A stretch of DNA of 64,000 nt from Microbacterium sp. CSI-V (GCF_001984105.1 NZ_MTQM01000009.1:558001-622000); one strand, 5' to 3'; counted from the first letter of the stretch, positions 1 to 8,447 are shown. Numbers and translations: made by a program. The notes: generated by a model not told the origin, from the letters alone.

Positions 1-606
1 GCGCACCCGACCCATGTCGGGTGAGACGACCGTGAGGGTCTCGCGGTCCTCGCCGGTGAGGCCCTGTTCGAAGTGCTCGAGGAGGACGGGCTTGGCGAAG
101 AGGTGGTCGACGGGGCCGTCGAAGAAGCCCTGGATCTGCGCGGCGTGCAGATCGACGCTCATGATGCGGTCGGCGCCGGCGGTCTTAAGCAGGTCGGCGA
201 TGAGGCGGGCGGAGATCGGCTCGCGGCCGCGGCCCTTCTTGTCCTGACGCGAATACGGGTAGTACGGCGCCACGACCGTGATGCGCTTCGCCGAGGCGCG
301 CTTGAGGGCGTCCAGCATGATCAGCAGCTCCATGAGCCACTCGTTGACCGGCGGGCCGAACGACTGCACGACGAACACGTCGCAGCCGCGGATCGAGACC
401 TCGAAGCGCGTGTAGATCTCGCCCGAGGCGAAGGTCCGGTGCTCGGTCGGCGCGAGCTCGGTGCCGAGGTGACGGGCGACCTCGTGCGCGAGCTCGGGGT
501 GCGAGCGACCCGAGGCGACGACGAGCCGCTTCTTGGTCTTGGCGACGAGCCCGGGGGCGATGCCGTTGTCGCGGTCGAGATCTACACGGTTCTTCTTACG
601 AGCCAT
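1..606 (-). CDS. prs: Ribose-phosphate pyrophosphokinase (PRPP synthase), C-terminus off the window
   Basis: Makes PRPP from ribose 5-phosphate and ATP for nucleotide, His and Trp synthesis in the cytoplasm. About 202 of the usual ~325 residues are visible. The N-terminus begins MARKKNRVDLDRD and is followed by the family segments SFGPPVNEWLMELL, APYYPYSRQDKK and VDLHAAQIQGFF, the last two contributing to ATP and ribose-phosphate binding. The start is ATG at 606, preceded on the minus strand by AGGAAG as a ribosome binding site. It overlaps the end of glmU by 11 bp, so glmU and prs form one transcription unit, a linkage also common in other bacteria. The gene runs off the left edge. Identification is secure. 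Confidence 0.96.
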   Translation of the reverse strand, partial: MARKKNRVDLDRDNGIAPGLVAKTKKRLVVASGRSHPELAHEVARHLGTELAPTEHRTFASGEIYTRFEVSIRGCDVFVVQSFGPPVNEWLMELLIMLDALKRASAKRITVVAPYYPYSRQDKKGRGREPISARLIADLLKTAGADRIMSVDLHAAQIQGFFDGPVDHLFAKPVLLEHFEQGLTGEDRETLTVVSPDMGRVR

Positions 607-2044
607 CGCGCGCTTCCTGTTCACCCCGGGCCCGCACGGCCACGTCGGCCGCTCCGGTGCCCGGTCGATTCTTCTCGACCCACCCCTCGATGTTCCGCTG
701 GGGGGCAACGCTGAGTGCCAGGGCACCGGCGGGGACGTCCTTGCGGATCACTGCACCGGCACCGGTCTTGGCGCCATCCCCAATCGTAACGGGCGCGACG
801 AAGACGTTGTGCGAGCCGCTGTGCACCTCGTCGCCGATGACGGTGCGGTGCTTGGCGATGTCGTCGTAGTTGGCGGTGATCGCTCCGGCGCCGAGATTGA
901 CGTTCCGGCCGATCTGGGTGTCGCCGATGTACGACAGGTGCGGCACCTTGCTGCCCTCGCCGATGGAGGAGTTCTTCACCTCGACGAACGTGCCGACCTT
1001 GCCGTTCACGCCGACGCGGGCGTTGGGTCGGAGGTACGCGAACGGGCCGACCGTCGCGCCGGCTTCGACGACGGCGAGGGTCGCGTCGGTCCGCGTGATC
1101 GAGGCGTCCTCGCCGACCTCGCAGTCCACCAGGCTCGTGTCCGGCCCGATCGTCGCGCCCGCGGCGATCACCGTGGCCCCGCGGACGTGCGTGTTCGGAA
1201 GAAGCGTCACATCCGGCGCGAGCACCGCGGTGACGTCGATCCACGTAGTGGCGGGGTCGACGACCGTGACGCCCTCGCGCTGCCAGTGCCGCACGGTGCG
1301 GGCGTTGAGCGTGCGCCCCGCCTCCGACAGCTGGATGCGGTCGTTCACCCCGAGAGCGGCGGACGCGTCGGGAGTGATGGATGCCGCGACGCCCAGTTCC
1401 GCATCGCGCAGCAGGGCGATCACGTCGGTGAGGTACTTCTCGCCCTGGGCGTTCGCCGTCCCGACCCGCGCGAGCTGGTCGCGCAGCGGAGCCGCCCGGA
1501 AGACGTAGACGCCGACGTTGATCTCGGTGACCGCGGCCTCGTCGGCGGTGGCATCCTTCTGCTCCACGATCCGGCGCACGCCGCGGGCGTCGTCGCGGAT
1601 GACCCGGCCGTACCCCTGCGGGTCGTCCACGTGAGCGGTGAGGAGGGTGACCGCCGATCCTCCGGAGCGGTGCGTCTCGACGAGGTCGGCGAGCGTGTGC
1701 GTCTGGAGCAGCGGGACGTCGCCGCTGAGGACCAGCACGTCACCGGCGAAGTCCTCGAGCGCGCCGAGGGCGGCCTCGACGGCACGACCGGTGCCGGGGA
1801 TCTCGTCCTGGTCGACGATGACCACGCCCGGCGCCAGCTCGGCGACGGTCTCCGCGACGCGGTCGCGTTCGTGCCGGACGACCACCACGATGCGGGCGGG
1901 ATCCAGGGATGCCGCGGTGTCGAGCACGTGACCGACGAGCGGACGGCCACCGACGGCGTGGAGGATCTTCGGGGTGCGCGATCGCATGCGGGTGCCTTGG
2001 CCCGCGGCGAGGACGACGACGGCGAGCTCGGTCGATGAGGTCAT
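596..2044 (-). CDS. glmU: Bifunctional GlmU: GlcN-1-P acetyltransferase / GlcNAc-1-P uridyltransferase
   Basis: Catalyses the last two steps to UDP-GlcNAc for peptidoglycan and other cell-wall polymers. The 482-residue product matches the family length. The N-terminal uridyltransferase carries VVVLAAGQGTRMRS with the downstream lysine of TPKILHAVGG. The C-terminal half is a left-handed beta-helix of hexapeptide repeats with the acetyltransferase segments GPFAYLRPNA, GTFVEVKNS and GAGAITANYDD. The ATG at 2044 gives the expected N-terminus (MTSSTELAVVVLAAG). It lies just 2 nt after the 3' end of the tRNA-Gln gene, so the ribosome binding region would fall inside the tRNA acceptor stem, GGCGGCGGA. 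Longer upstream starts are rejected because they read through the tRNA. Confidence 0.97.
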   Translation of the reverse strand: MTSSTELAVVVLAAGQGTRMRSRTPKILHAVGGRPLVGHVLDTAASLDPARIVVVVRHERDRVAETVAELAPGVVIVDQDEIPGTGRAVEAALGALEDFAGDVLVLSGDVPLLQTHTLADLVETHRSGGSAVTLLTAHVDDPQGYGRVIRDDARGVRRIVEQKDATADEAAVTEINVGVYVFRAAPLRDQLARVGTANAQGEKYLTDVIALLRDAELGVAASITPDASAALGVNDRIQLSEAGRTLNARTVRHWQREGVTVVDPATTWIDVTAVLAPDVTLLPNTHVRGATVIAAGATIGPDTSLVDCEVGEDASITRTDATLAVVEAGATVGPFAYLRPNARVGVNGKVGTFVEVKNSSIGEGSKVPHLSYIGDTQIGRNVNLGAGAITANYDDIAKHRTVIGDEVHSGSHNVFVAPVTIGDGAKTGAGAVIRKDVPAGALALSVAPQRNIEGWVEKNRPGTGAADVAVRARGEQEARDGS

Positions 2045-2046
2045 GC

Positions 2047-2117
2047 TCCGCCGCCAGGATTCGAACCTGGACCTAACAGCTCCAAAGGCTGTCGTGCTGC
2101 CGTTACACCACGGCGGA
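2047..2117 (-). tRNA. tRNA-Gln (anticodon TTG)
   Basis: The minus strand folds as a 71-nt cloverleaf. The acceptor stem pairs TCCGCCG with CGGCGGA. The D arm contains GGTGTAACGGCA, the anticodon loop is CTTTGGA (anticodon TTG, reading CAA), and the T arm contains GGTTCGAATCC. CCA is not encoded. It is co-oriented with glmU, whose ATG starts 2 nt downstream, so both may share one primary transcript. Confidence 0.95.
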
Positions 2118-2173
2118 CCGTGCCCGCGGGCACCGGTCAAGTCTGCCAGACGGCGACGGCGGGGCGTTCTCGA

Positions 2174-2179
2174 CATAAT
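2174..2179 (+). promoter_or_regulatory. -10 box of the MarR gene (leaderless start)
   Basis: The hexamer CATAAT ends 6 nt before the GTG at 2186, so transcription should begin at or next to the start codon. No Shine-Dalgarno sequence precedes the GTG. Confidence 0.55.
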
Positions 2180-2185
2180 GAACGG

Positions 2186-2683
2186 GTGAGCCGGGACAGC
2201 GACGAAGTCGATCGCATCGTCGAGGCGTGGGTGCGGCAGCGACCCGACCTCGACTTCTCGCCGCTCGAGGTGCTCTCGCGCGTCGCCCGCCTCTCGCGGC
2301 ACCTCGACATCGCGCGCAAAGAGGCGTTTCGGCGCAGCGACATCGAGTCGTGGGAGTGGGACGTGCTCTCGGCCCTCCGCCGTGCGGGCGAGCCCTACCA
2401 GCTCAGCCCCAAGCAGCTGCTGCAGCAGACGCTCGTCTCCAGCGGCACGATGACCAATCGCATCGACCGGCTCGTCGCCCGCCGGTTCGTCCGACGCGAA
2501 GCCGACCCCGGCGACGGACGGAGCATCCTGGTGACCCTCACCGACGACGGCCGCGTGCGCGTGGATGCCGCGATCACCCGCCTCGTCGACGCCGAGGCAC
2601 TGCTGCTCGAGGGGCTCTCCCGCGGAGACCGCGACCGGCTCGCGACGCTCCTGCGCAAGCTCAGTCTGGGGTTCGACGCGTGA
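2186..2683 (+). CDS. MarR-family winged-helix transcriptional regulator
   Basis: A 165-residue DNA-binding regulator. The MarR fold is visible: dimerisation helices around VDRIVEAWVRQRPDLDFSP, recognition region LVSSGTMTNRIDRLVARRFV (about residues 85-105) and the wing with RREADPGDGRSILVTLT, where the D-R of GDGR is the family signature. GTG at 2186 was chosen because an extended -10 hexamer ends 6 nt upstream; an upstream in-frame GTG/ATG would lie outside that transcript. The stop overlaps the next gene by 4 bp (GTGA), implying translational coupling with the small membrane protein. It is a paralogue of the MarR at 41082, sharing the N-terminal pattern RPDLD-SPL. The ligand is unknown. Confidence 0.9.
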   Translation: MSRDSDEVDRIVEAWVRQRPDLDFSPLEVLSRVARLSRHLDIARKEAFRRSDIESWEWDVLSALRRAGEPYQLSPKQLLQQTLVSSGTMTNRIDRLVARRFVRREADPGDGRSILVTLTDDGRVRVDAAITRLVDAEALLLEGLSRGDRDRLATLLRKLSLGFDA

Positions 2684-3192
2684 GCGCCACCGTGTCCGCG
2701 CCGACGCCGTGGCAGCGGGTGAAGGCGTGGCTGGACGTGCGGTTCCGCTCCCCCTCGGCGATCTACGGACTGATCGTGTTCACGACGTTCGTGACCCTCG
2801 CCGACGACGAGGCGCACGACGTGGCCGAGGTGCTGCTGAACTCGACCTCGACCCTGATCGTCTTCTTCATCGCGCACGTGTTCGCCCACACGTTGACCGA
2901 CCACGGTGACCACGGCTTCCGCGGGTCGACGCGCAACGCTCTCCGCCACGCGGCGGGGATGCTCTACGCCTCGGTGCCGTCGATCCTCGCCCTGGCGTTC
3001 GGCATCGCCACGGGTCAGACCGTCCCGGACGCCGTCGACAACTGCATCACGGCGATGTTCGTGGTCCTCGCGATCCTCGGGTACCACGCGTTCCGGCGCC
3101 GCGGCTACCGCGTGTTCGGGCGCATAATGGGCGCGCTCGCGACGTCGTTCCTCGGCATCGTGATCGTGATCCTGGAGGTCGCGGTCCACTGA
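2680..3192 (+). CDS. Small integral membrane protein of unknown function
   Basis: The 170-residue product has three or four hydrophobic segments: around IYGLIVFTTFVTLAD, TLIVFFIAHVFAHTLTDHG, MLYASVPSILALAFGIATG and the C-terminal ALATSFLGIVIVILEV. A His-rich stretch (HVFAHTLTDHGDHGF) lies between the second and third segments. I do not recognise a named family. It starts with GTG inside the stop of the upstream MarR gene (GTGA), so the two are almost certainly one operon and the MarR protein is its likely regulator. The gene converges on the ABC-F gene with only 42 bp between stops. Confidence 0.8.
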   Translation: MSATVSAPTPWQRVKAWLDVRFRSPSAIYGLIVFTTFVTLADDEAHDVAEVLLNSTSTLIVFFIAHVFAHTLTDHGDHGFRGSTRNALRHAAGMLYASVPSILALAFGIATGQTVPDAVDNCITAMFVVLAILGYHAFRRRGYRVFGRIMGALATSFLGIVIVILEVAVH

Positions 3193-3208
3193 CGCGGCGC
3201 GCGCCGCG
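3193..3208. terminator. Short GC palindrome between convergent genes
   Basis: A perfect 16-bp palindrome (CGCGGC, 4-nt loop GCGC, GCCGCG) directly follows the stop of the membrane-protein gene and precedes the convergent ABC-F stop at 3235. It has no U-tract, so intrinsic termination is only possible. Confidence 0.4.
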
Positions 3209-3234
3209 AACGCCGAGGCGACCGGGACGGCGCT

Positions 3235-5025
3235 TCAGCCGATGGCCTCGGTGAGTTCGAACCAGCGCAGTTCCAGTTCGTCGCGCTCGGACTCCCACTG
3301 CGAGATGCGCTCCATCTCTCTGCCGAGCCCCACGTAGTCGGCCTGGTCGTGGTCCGCGAGGGCCGCCTTGGCCCGGTCGATCTGCTGCTGCAGCTTCTCG
3401 ATCTTGCGCTCGGCGGCCGAGACCTCCTTCTGCGCGGCCCGGAGGTCGGCCCCCTGGAGACCCGCGGATGCCGCGGCCGCGGTCGCCGTGGACCGTTGCG
3501 GCTCGGCATCCTGGATCGCCCGCAGGCGCAGATATTCGTCGACCCCGCCCGGGAGGTGGCGCAGGCGCGCATCGAGGATCGCGTACTGCTGATCGGTGAC
3601 GCGTTCGAGGAAGTAGCGGTCGTGCGAGACGACGATGAGGGTGCCCGACCACGAGTCCAGCAGGTCTTCCATCGCCGCGAGCATGTCGGTGTCGAGGTCG
3701 TTCGTGGGCTCGTCGAGGATCAGGACGTTCGGCTGATCGAGCAGGATGAGCAGCAGCTGAAGGCGCCGCTTCTGCCCGCCGGAGAGGTCCTTCACCGGCG
3801 TGGAGAGCTGCGCACTGGAGAAACCGAGACGCTCGAGCAGCTGGCCGGGGGTCAGCTCCTGCGCCTTGGAGCCCGCGCCGAAGCTGTACGTCGTGCGGAG
3901 CCCCGCGATCACCACCCGCACGGGGTCGTTCAGGTGCTGCTCGAGCTCGTCGAGACGCTGGGTGAGGGTCGCGACCTTGACGGTCTTGCCGCGCTTCACG
4001 CGGCCCGCGGTGGGCTCGAGGGTGCCGGTGATCAGACTCAGCAGGGTGGACTTGCCGGCCCCGTTCACGCCCAGGATGCCGGTGCGCTCACCGGGCGCGA
4101 TGCGCCACTCGATGTCTTTCAGCACCGTCTTGTCGCCGTAGGACACCCCCGCGTCCAGCAGATCGACCACGTCCTTGCCCAGGCGCGCGACCGCGAGCGA
4201 CTGCAGGGCGACCTTGTCGCGGATCTCGGGTACGTCGGCGATGAGCTCGTTCGCCGCGTCGATGCGGAACTTCGGCTTCGAGGTGCGCGCCGGCGCCCCG
4301 CGGCGAAGCCACGCCAGCTCCTTGCGAGCGAGGTTCTGACGACGCTGTTCGATGGATGCCGCCTGGCGATCGCGCTCGACCCGCTGCAGGATGTACGCCG
4401 CGTACCCGCCCTCGAAGGGCTCGACGATGCGGTCGTGCACCTCCCACGTCGCGGTGCAGATCTCGTCGAGGAACCACCGGTCGTGGGTCACGACGAGCAG
4501 GCCCCCGGCGCTCGGCGCCCAGCGCTTCTTGAGGTGACCGGCGAGCCAGGTGATGGCCTCGACGTCGAGGTGGTTGGTCGGCTCGTCGAGGAACAGCACG
4601 TCCCAGTCGCCCGACAGCAGCTTCGCCAACGCCACGCGACGACGCTGACCACCGGAGAGGTCGCCGAGGCGCGCGTCCCACGGGAGGTCGCCCAGGAGTC
4701 CCGCGATGACGTCGCGCGTCCGCGCATCGCCGGCCCACTCGTGCTCGGCGCGGTCGCCGACCACTGCGTGCCCGATCGTGTCGTCGTCGTCGAGGGTGTC
4801 CTGCTGGTCGAGGACGCCGACCGTCACTCCCCCGCGCACGGTCACGCGTCCGCCGTCGGGCTCGCGGATGCCGGCGAGCATGCCGAGCAGGCTCGACTTG
4901 CCGTCGCCGTTGCGGCCGACGATGCCGATGCGGTCTCCCTCGTTCACGCCGAGCGAGACGGAGTCGAACACGACCTTGGTCGGGTATTCCAGGTGCAGGG
5001 CTTCGCCCCCGAGCAGATGTGCCAT
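3235..5025 (-). CDS. ABC-F family ATPase (Uup-like)
   Basis: A soluble 596-residue protein with two ABC domains and no membrane segments, typical of ribosome-associated ABC-F factors. The first Walker A is GRNGDGKS (residues 37-44), followed by signature LSGGQRRR and Walker B DVLFLDEPTNHLD. The second domain has [17 protein letters not shown] and [13 protein letters not shown]. The C-terminal ~75 residues are a charged coiled coil (AAERKIEKLQQQIDRAKAAL), as in Uup rather than EttA. The start is ATG at 5025, with a possible -10 (TAGCCT) close upstream. A run of 11 G lies about 80 bp upstream. Antibiotic protection of the ribosome is possible for the family but not shown here. Confidence 0.9.
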   Translation of the reverse strand: MAHLLGGEALHLEYPTKVVFDSVSLGVNEGDRIGIVGRNGDGKSSLLGMLAGIREPDGGRVTVRGGVTVGVLDQQDTLDDDDTIGHAVVGDRAEHEWAGDARTRDVIAGLLGDLPWDARLGDLSGGQRRRVALAKLLSGDWDVLFLDEPTNHLDVEAITWLAGHLKKRWAPSAGGLLVVTHDRWFLDEICTATWEVHDRIVEPFEGGYAAYILQRVERDRQAASIEQRRQNLARKELAWLRRGAPARTSKPKFRIDAANELIADVPEIRDKVALQSLAVARLGKDVVDLLDAGVSYGDKTVLKDIEWRIAPGERTGILGVNGAGKSTLLSLITGTLEPTAGRVKRGKTVKVATLTQRLDELEQHLNDPVRVVIAGLRTTYSFGAGSKAQELTPGQLLERLGFSSAQLSTPVKDLSGGQKRRLQLLLILLDQPNVLILDEPTNDLDTDMLAAMEDLLDSWSGTLIVVSHDRYFLERVTDQQYAILDARLRHLPGGVDEYLRLRAIQDAEPQRSTATAAAASAGLQGADLRAAQKEVSAAERKIEKLQQQIDRAKAALADHDQADYVGLGREMERISQWESERDELELRWFELTEAIG

Positions 5026-5102
5026 ATCCGTCTTAGGCTACGCGGCCCGGGCGGGGGCGAACCGCGAGAGTACATCCGGCTGACGAAACCCGCGCAGCCT
5101 GC

Positions 5103-5113
5103 GGGGGGGGGGG
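5103..5113. repeat. Homopolymer of 11 G upstream of the ABC-F gene
   Basis: A run of 11 consecutive G on the plus strand (C on the minus strand) lies 78 nt before the ABC-F start, in a non-coding stretch. Such tracts are prone to replication slippage and also to sequencing or assembly error. Confidence 0.9.
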
Positions 5114-5176
5114 TCGTCAGGCACGTGCGGTCTCACGGGGACGGGCGTGCGCGAGCGCCCGACCACCGGAACGGAC

Positions 5177-5210
5177 AGCGGGGCCGCCCGGAATCCCGGA
5201 CGGCCCCGCT
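5177..5210. terminator. GC-rich hairpin after the OpuC-type operon
   Basis: Arms AGCGGGGCCG and CGGCCCCGCT enclose a shorter CCGG/CCGG stem, 14 nt after the stop of the osmoprotectant-binding protein gene. No clear U-run follows on the minus strand. It probably marks the 3' end of the operon. Confidence 0.6.
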
Positions 5211-5224
5211 GGTGTGGCGTCGGC

Positions 5225-6139
5225 TCAGAGGTTGTTGTCGGCGAGCCAGGCCTTCGCGATGTCGGCCGAGGACTGCTGGTCGACGGTCGACTTCACGTTC
5301 AGTTCCACGAGACCCTCGGGGGTGAGGGCGGCGGAGACCTTGTTCAGGATGTCGGACACCTGCGAGGCGACCTTCGAGTTCACGACCGGGACGACGTTCG
5401 AGGCCAGGAACAGGCCCTTCGGGTCTTCCAGGGTGACGAGGTTGTCGGTCTGGATGCGCGGGTCGGCGGTGTAGACATTCGCGACCTGGATCGTGCCGGC
5501 GACGAGGTCGTCGACGGTGGTCTCACCGGTGGGCGAGAACTGCACGTCGACACCGTAGGTCGACTTCAGGCCCTGCGGGCCGTACGGGCGCTCGGCGAGC
5601 TCGGCGTTGCCGCCGAGGGTGAGGCCGGTCGTGACCTTGGACAGGTCGGCGATCGAGGTCAGGCCGTTGGCATCCGCGAACGCCTTCGTGACCGTGTACG
5701 AGTCCTGGTCGGTGGCCGTCGACTGGTCCAGGACCTCGAGGCCTTCGGGCAGCGCCGACGGCAGGGCCGCGTAGACCTCGTCGGCGGTCCGGGCGGTGGT
5801 CGCGTCGTCGAAGAACTGCAGCAGGTTGCCGCTGTACTCCGGGAACACGGTGACGGTGCCGTCCTCGAGCAGCGGGATGTACGCGTCGCGCTGACCGATC
5901 TGGAACTGACGCTTGACCGTCAGACCCGAGTTCTCGAGAGCCTGCGCGTAGATCTCGGCGATGATCTCGTTGGAGAAGTAGGCCTGCGAGCCGACGACGA
6001 TCTCGGCGGACGAGGCGCTGGCGTCGCCGCCGTTGTTGCTCAGGGGATCGCTCGAGGCGCCGCAACCGGCGAGGGCGAGCGAGGCGACCGCGAGTCCGGC
6101 GAAGACGCCGAGACCCTTGCGAGTTCGTGCTGTGAACAT
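5225..6139 (-). CDS. Osmoprotectant ABC transporter substrate-binding lipoprotein (OpuCC/ProX type)
   Basis: Extracellular lipoprotein that captures betaine-type or choline-type solutes for the adjacent transporter. It has a signal peptide of about 24 residues ending in the lipobox LALAGC. The mature part shows the OpuAC-type fold: EIVVGSQAYFSNEIIAEIYAQ at the start and QTDNLVTLEDPKGLF near the hinge. The length, 304 residues, is normal. ATG at 6139 is preceded by GAGGAA. It is the last gene of the operon, after ATPase-permease-permease. The exact ligand (glycine betaine, proline betaine, carnitine or choline) cannot be read from sequence. Confidence 0.9.
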   Translation of the reverse strand: MFTARTRKGLGVFAGLAVASLALAGCGASSDPLSNNGGDASASSAEIVVGSQAYFSNEIIAEIYAQALENSGLTVKRQFQIGQRDAYIPLLEDGTVTVFPEYSGNLLQFFDDATTARTADEVYAALPSALPEGLEVLDQSTATDQDSYTVTKAFADANGLTSIADLSKVTTGLTLGGNAELAERPYGPQGLKSTYGVDVQFSPTGETTVDDLVAGTIQVANVYTADPRIQTDNLVTLEDPKGLFLASNVVPVVNSKVASQVSDILNKVSAALTPEGLVELNVKSTVDQQSSADIAKAWLADNNL

Positions 6140-6174
6140 GGGTTCCTCTTTCTGGTGGTGGGGAGTCGGGTGAG

Positions 6175-6936
6175 TCAGGGGGTGCTCGGCGGCGCGGCCG
6201 GGGCTCCGACCGCGATCGCCTCGGCGCGACGCTCGCGCGCCGATCGCGTCCGCGGAGAGGCGGCGCCCGCTGCCCGGATGCCGCGCGGGACGACGAGGTG
6301 CTGCAGGAGGGCGAACAGACCGTCGATCACGAGCGCGAGCACCGCGACGAGGATCGCGCCGCCGATCAGGATGTCGAACCGGCGGAGCGGGATCGCGGCG
6401 ATGATGTACTGCCCGAGACCGCCCAGACCGATGTACGCCGCGATCGTCACCGTCGCGAGGACCTGGAGGGTGGCGGCGCGGATGCCGCCGACGAGGAGAG
6501 GCAGGCCGAGCGGCACCTCGATCCGCCAGAGGATCTGCGCCTCGGTCATGCCCATCGAGCGTCCGGCGTCGATCACGCGGCGGTCGATCGCCTCGAAGCC
6601 GGTGTAGGCCCCGGCGAGGAGCGACGGGATGGCGAGGACGACGAAGGAGATCACCGCAGCCTCGGGCTTGTGCAGCACGCCGAGAAGCAGGGTCAGCAGG
6701 ATGAGGAGCCCGAAGGACGGGATCGCGCGCGCCGCGCCCGCGATCGCGACCGCGGTCTCGCGCCCCCGGCCCGTGTGACCGATGTACCACCCGAGCGGGA
6801 TGGCGATGGCGCCGGCCACGACGATCGAGACGAGCGTGTAGAGCAGCTGCACGCCGATCGCGGCGGGGATGGAGTCGAAACCGGTCCCGGGGTTGCCGGA
6901 GAAGATCCAGGCGATCGCTTCGCTGATGAGGTTCAT
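6175..6936 (-). CDS. Osmoprotectant ABC transporter permease (OpuCD/OpuCB type)
   Basis: Inner-membrane permease of 253 residues with about six hydrophobic segments and the BPD_transp_1 coupling loop, EAIDRRVIDAGRSMGMTEAQ followed by VPLGLPLLVGGIRAATLQ. The C-terminal tail of about 35 residues is Ala/Arg/Pro-rich and cytoplasmic, and longer than usual. Its ATG overlaps the stop of the preceding permease by 4 bp (ATGA). With the 226-residue partner it forms the heterodimeric channel. A 35-nt gap separates it from the binding-protein gene. Confidence 0.92.
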   Translation of the reverse strand: MNLISEAIAWIFSGNPGTGFDSIPAAIGVQLLYTLVSIVVAGAIAIPLGWYIGHTGRGRETAVAIAGAARAIPSFGLLILLTLLLGVLHKPEAAVISFVVLAIPSLLAGAYTGFEAIDRRVIDAGRSMGMTEAQILWRIEVPLGLPLLVGGIRAATLQVLATVTIAAYIGLGGLGQYIIAAIPLRRFDILIGGAILVAVLALVIDGLFALLQHLVVPRGIRAAGAASPRTRSARERRAEAIAVGAPAAPPSTP

Positions 6937-7613
6937 GCCTTCACCAACGTCCGGTTCGCCTGGCGCGAGACGGTCTTGGTGCCGCGGGTCCAGGGCATGA
7001 GCAGGCGACCCGCGATGATCAGGAGCAGGTCGATCACCAGGGCGATCACGACCACCGCGAGCACGCCCGTGAAGACCTCGGGGATGATCCGTCTCTGCAG
7101 ACCGTTGGTGAACAGGTACCCGATGTTCTGGATGCCGACGAGGATGCCGACCGTCGCCAGGGCGATCGTGCTCGCCGACGCGACGCGGAGCCCCGCCAGG
7201 ATCACGGGACCTGCGAGGGGGAATTCCACCGCCCAGAAGCGGCGGAACGAGCCGTATCCCAGGGCGGTGGACGCCTGCCGGACACCGGCGTCGACCGAGT
7301 CGAGGCCGTCGGCGACGGCGCGCACCAGGATGGCGACGGCGTAGATCGCGAGCGCCACGATGAGGTTGGTCTCACTGACGATCGAGTACCACCCGGTGAT
7401 CACGGGCATGAGGATCAGGAGGGCGAGCGAGGGGATCGTGTACAGGAGTCCGGTGATGGTGATGACGCTGCTGCGCACGAGCCGGTAGCGCCACGCGACC
7501 CACCCGAGCGGCACGCTCAGGACGAACCCCACCACGAGCGCGATCAGGCTCTGGCGGAGGTGTGCCACCGTCAGCTCCCCGATCAGGCCGAGGTTGTTGA
7601 GGACCCAGGTCAC
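6933..7613 (-). CDS. Osmoprotectant ABC transporter permease (OpuCB type)
   Basis: Membrane permease of 226 residues in the BPD_transp_1 family. Hydrophobic helices include LIALVVGFVLSVPLGWVAW and LLYTIPSLALLILMPVITG. The ATPase-coupling loop is GLDSVDAGVRQASTALGYGS. GTG at 7613 lies inside the stop of the ATPase gene (GTGA, 4-bp overlap) and its own stop overlaps the next permease by 4 bp, so three genes are translationally chained. The two permeases resemble each other (ALAT-IGILVGIQNIGYLF against TIAAYIGLGGLGQYI), consistent with an old duplication. Confidence 0.92.
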   Translation of the reverse strand: MTWVLNNLGLIGELTVAHLRQSLIALVVGFVLSVPLGWVAWRYRLVRSSVITITGLLYTIPSLALLILMPVITGWYSIVSETNLIVALAIYAVAILVRAVADGLDSVDAGVRQASTALGYGSFRRFWAVEFPLAGPVILAGLRVASASTIALATVGILVGIQNIGYLFTNGLQRRIIPEVFTGVLAVVVIALVIDLLLIIAGRLLMPWTRGTKTVSRQANRTLVKA

Positions 7614-8434
7614 GCGCGCGGCTCCTCCACGAGCGCACCCTGCGTGCGTCCCTCGGCATCCACGACGACCGTGCCGCGCTCGGTCGTCTTCAGTCTCAGG
7701 GCGCGCTTGCCCTTGACCGCGCCGATGAAGCTCGCGACGAAGTCGCTCGCGGGGTTCTCGATGATCTCGCTCGGCGCGCCCACCTGGGCCACGCGCGCGC
7801 CCTTCTCGAGCAGGACCACCTGGTCGCCGAGCAGGAAGGCCTCGTCGATGTCGTGCGTCACGAACACGATCGTCTTGCCGATATCGTTCTGCAGCCGGAT
7901 GAGCTCCTGCTGGAGTTCGTCGCGCACGATGGGGTCGACCGCGCCGAACGGCTCGTCCATGAGCAGGATGTTCGGGTCGGCGGCGAGGCCGCGGGCGACG
8001 CCCACGCGCTGCTGCTGACCGCCGGACAGTTGACTCGGGTAGCGGTCGGCCATCGCCGTGTCGAGCCCGACGGTCTCCATGAGCTCGAGGGCGCGCGTGC
8101 GGGCCTTCTTGCGGTTCTCGCCCTGGAGCACGGGCACCGTGGCGATGTTGTCGGCCACCGTGAAGTGCGGGAGGAGGCCGGAGTTCTGCATGACGTAGCC
8201 GATGCTGCGCCGGAGCTGCACCGGCGGCCGCGACGCGATGTCGTCGCCGTCGATCGTGATCGTGCCCGCAGAGGGCTCCACCATCCGGTTGATCATGCGG
8301 AGCAGCGTCGTCTTGCCGCACCCCGACGATCCGACGAAGACGGTCGTCTTGCGGGACGGGATGACGAGACTGAAGTCGTCGACGGCGCGGGTGCCGTCGG
8401 GGAAGACCTTCGAAACGCTCGAGAACTCGATCAT
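7610..8434 (-). CDS. Osmoprotectant ABC transporter ATP-binding protein (OpuCA type, no CBS pair)
   Basis: The 274-residue cytoplasmic ATPase powers the adjacent permeases. Walker A is GSSGCGKT (residues 35-42), the signature is LSGGQQQRV and Walker B is PNILLMDEPFGAVD. Family OpuCA proteins often carry two C-terminal CBS domains that sense ionic strength. Here only about 35 residues follow the ATPase core, so that osmosensing module is absent. The start is ATG at 8434, 13 nt after the DUF427 stop, with only a weak ribosome binding site. A more distal start would overlap DUF427 and adds no conserved sequence. Confidence 0.92.
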   Translation of the reverse strand: MIEFSSVSKVFPDGTRAVDDFSLVIPSRKTTVFVGSSGCGKTTLLRMINRMVEPSAGTITIDGDDIASRPPVQLRRSIGYVMQNSGLLPHFTVADNIATVPVLQGENRKKARTRALELMETVGLDTAMADRYPSQLSGGQQQRVGVARGLAADPNILLMDEPFGAVDPIVRDELQQELIRLQNDIGKTIVFVTHDIDEAFLLGDQVVLLEKGARVAQVGAPSEIIENPASDFVASFIGAVKGKRALRLKTTERGTVVVDAEGRTQGALVEEPRA

Positions 8435-8447
8435 GCGCGTGCCCGAC

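Noticed and set aside
533..2038. Long plus-strand open frame (about 500 codons) opposite glmU, and similar long frames opposite most genes
   Set aside because: High GC makes antisense frames long. The translations are Arg/Gly/Ala-rich without family motifs, and the opposite strand has a clear conserved gene.
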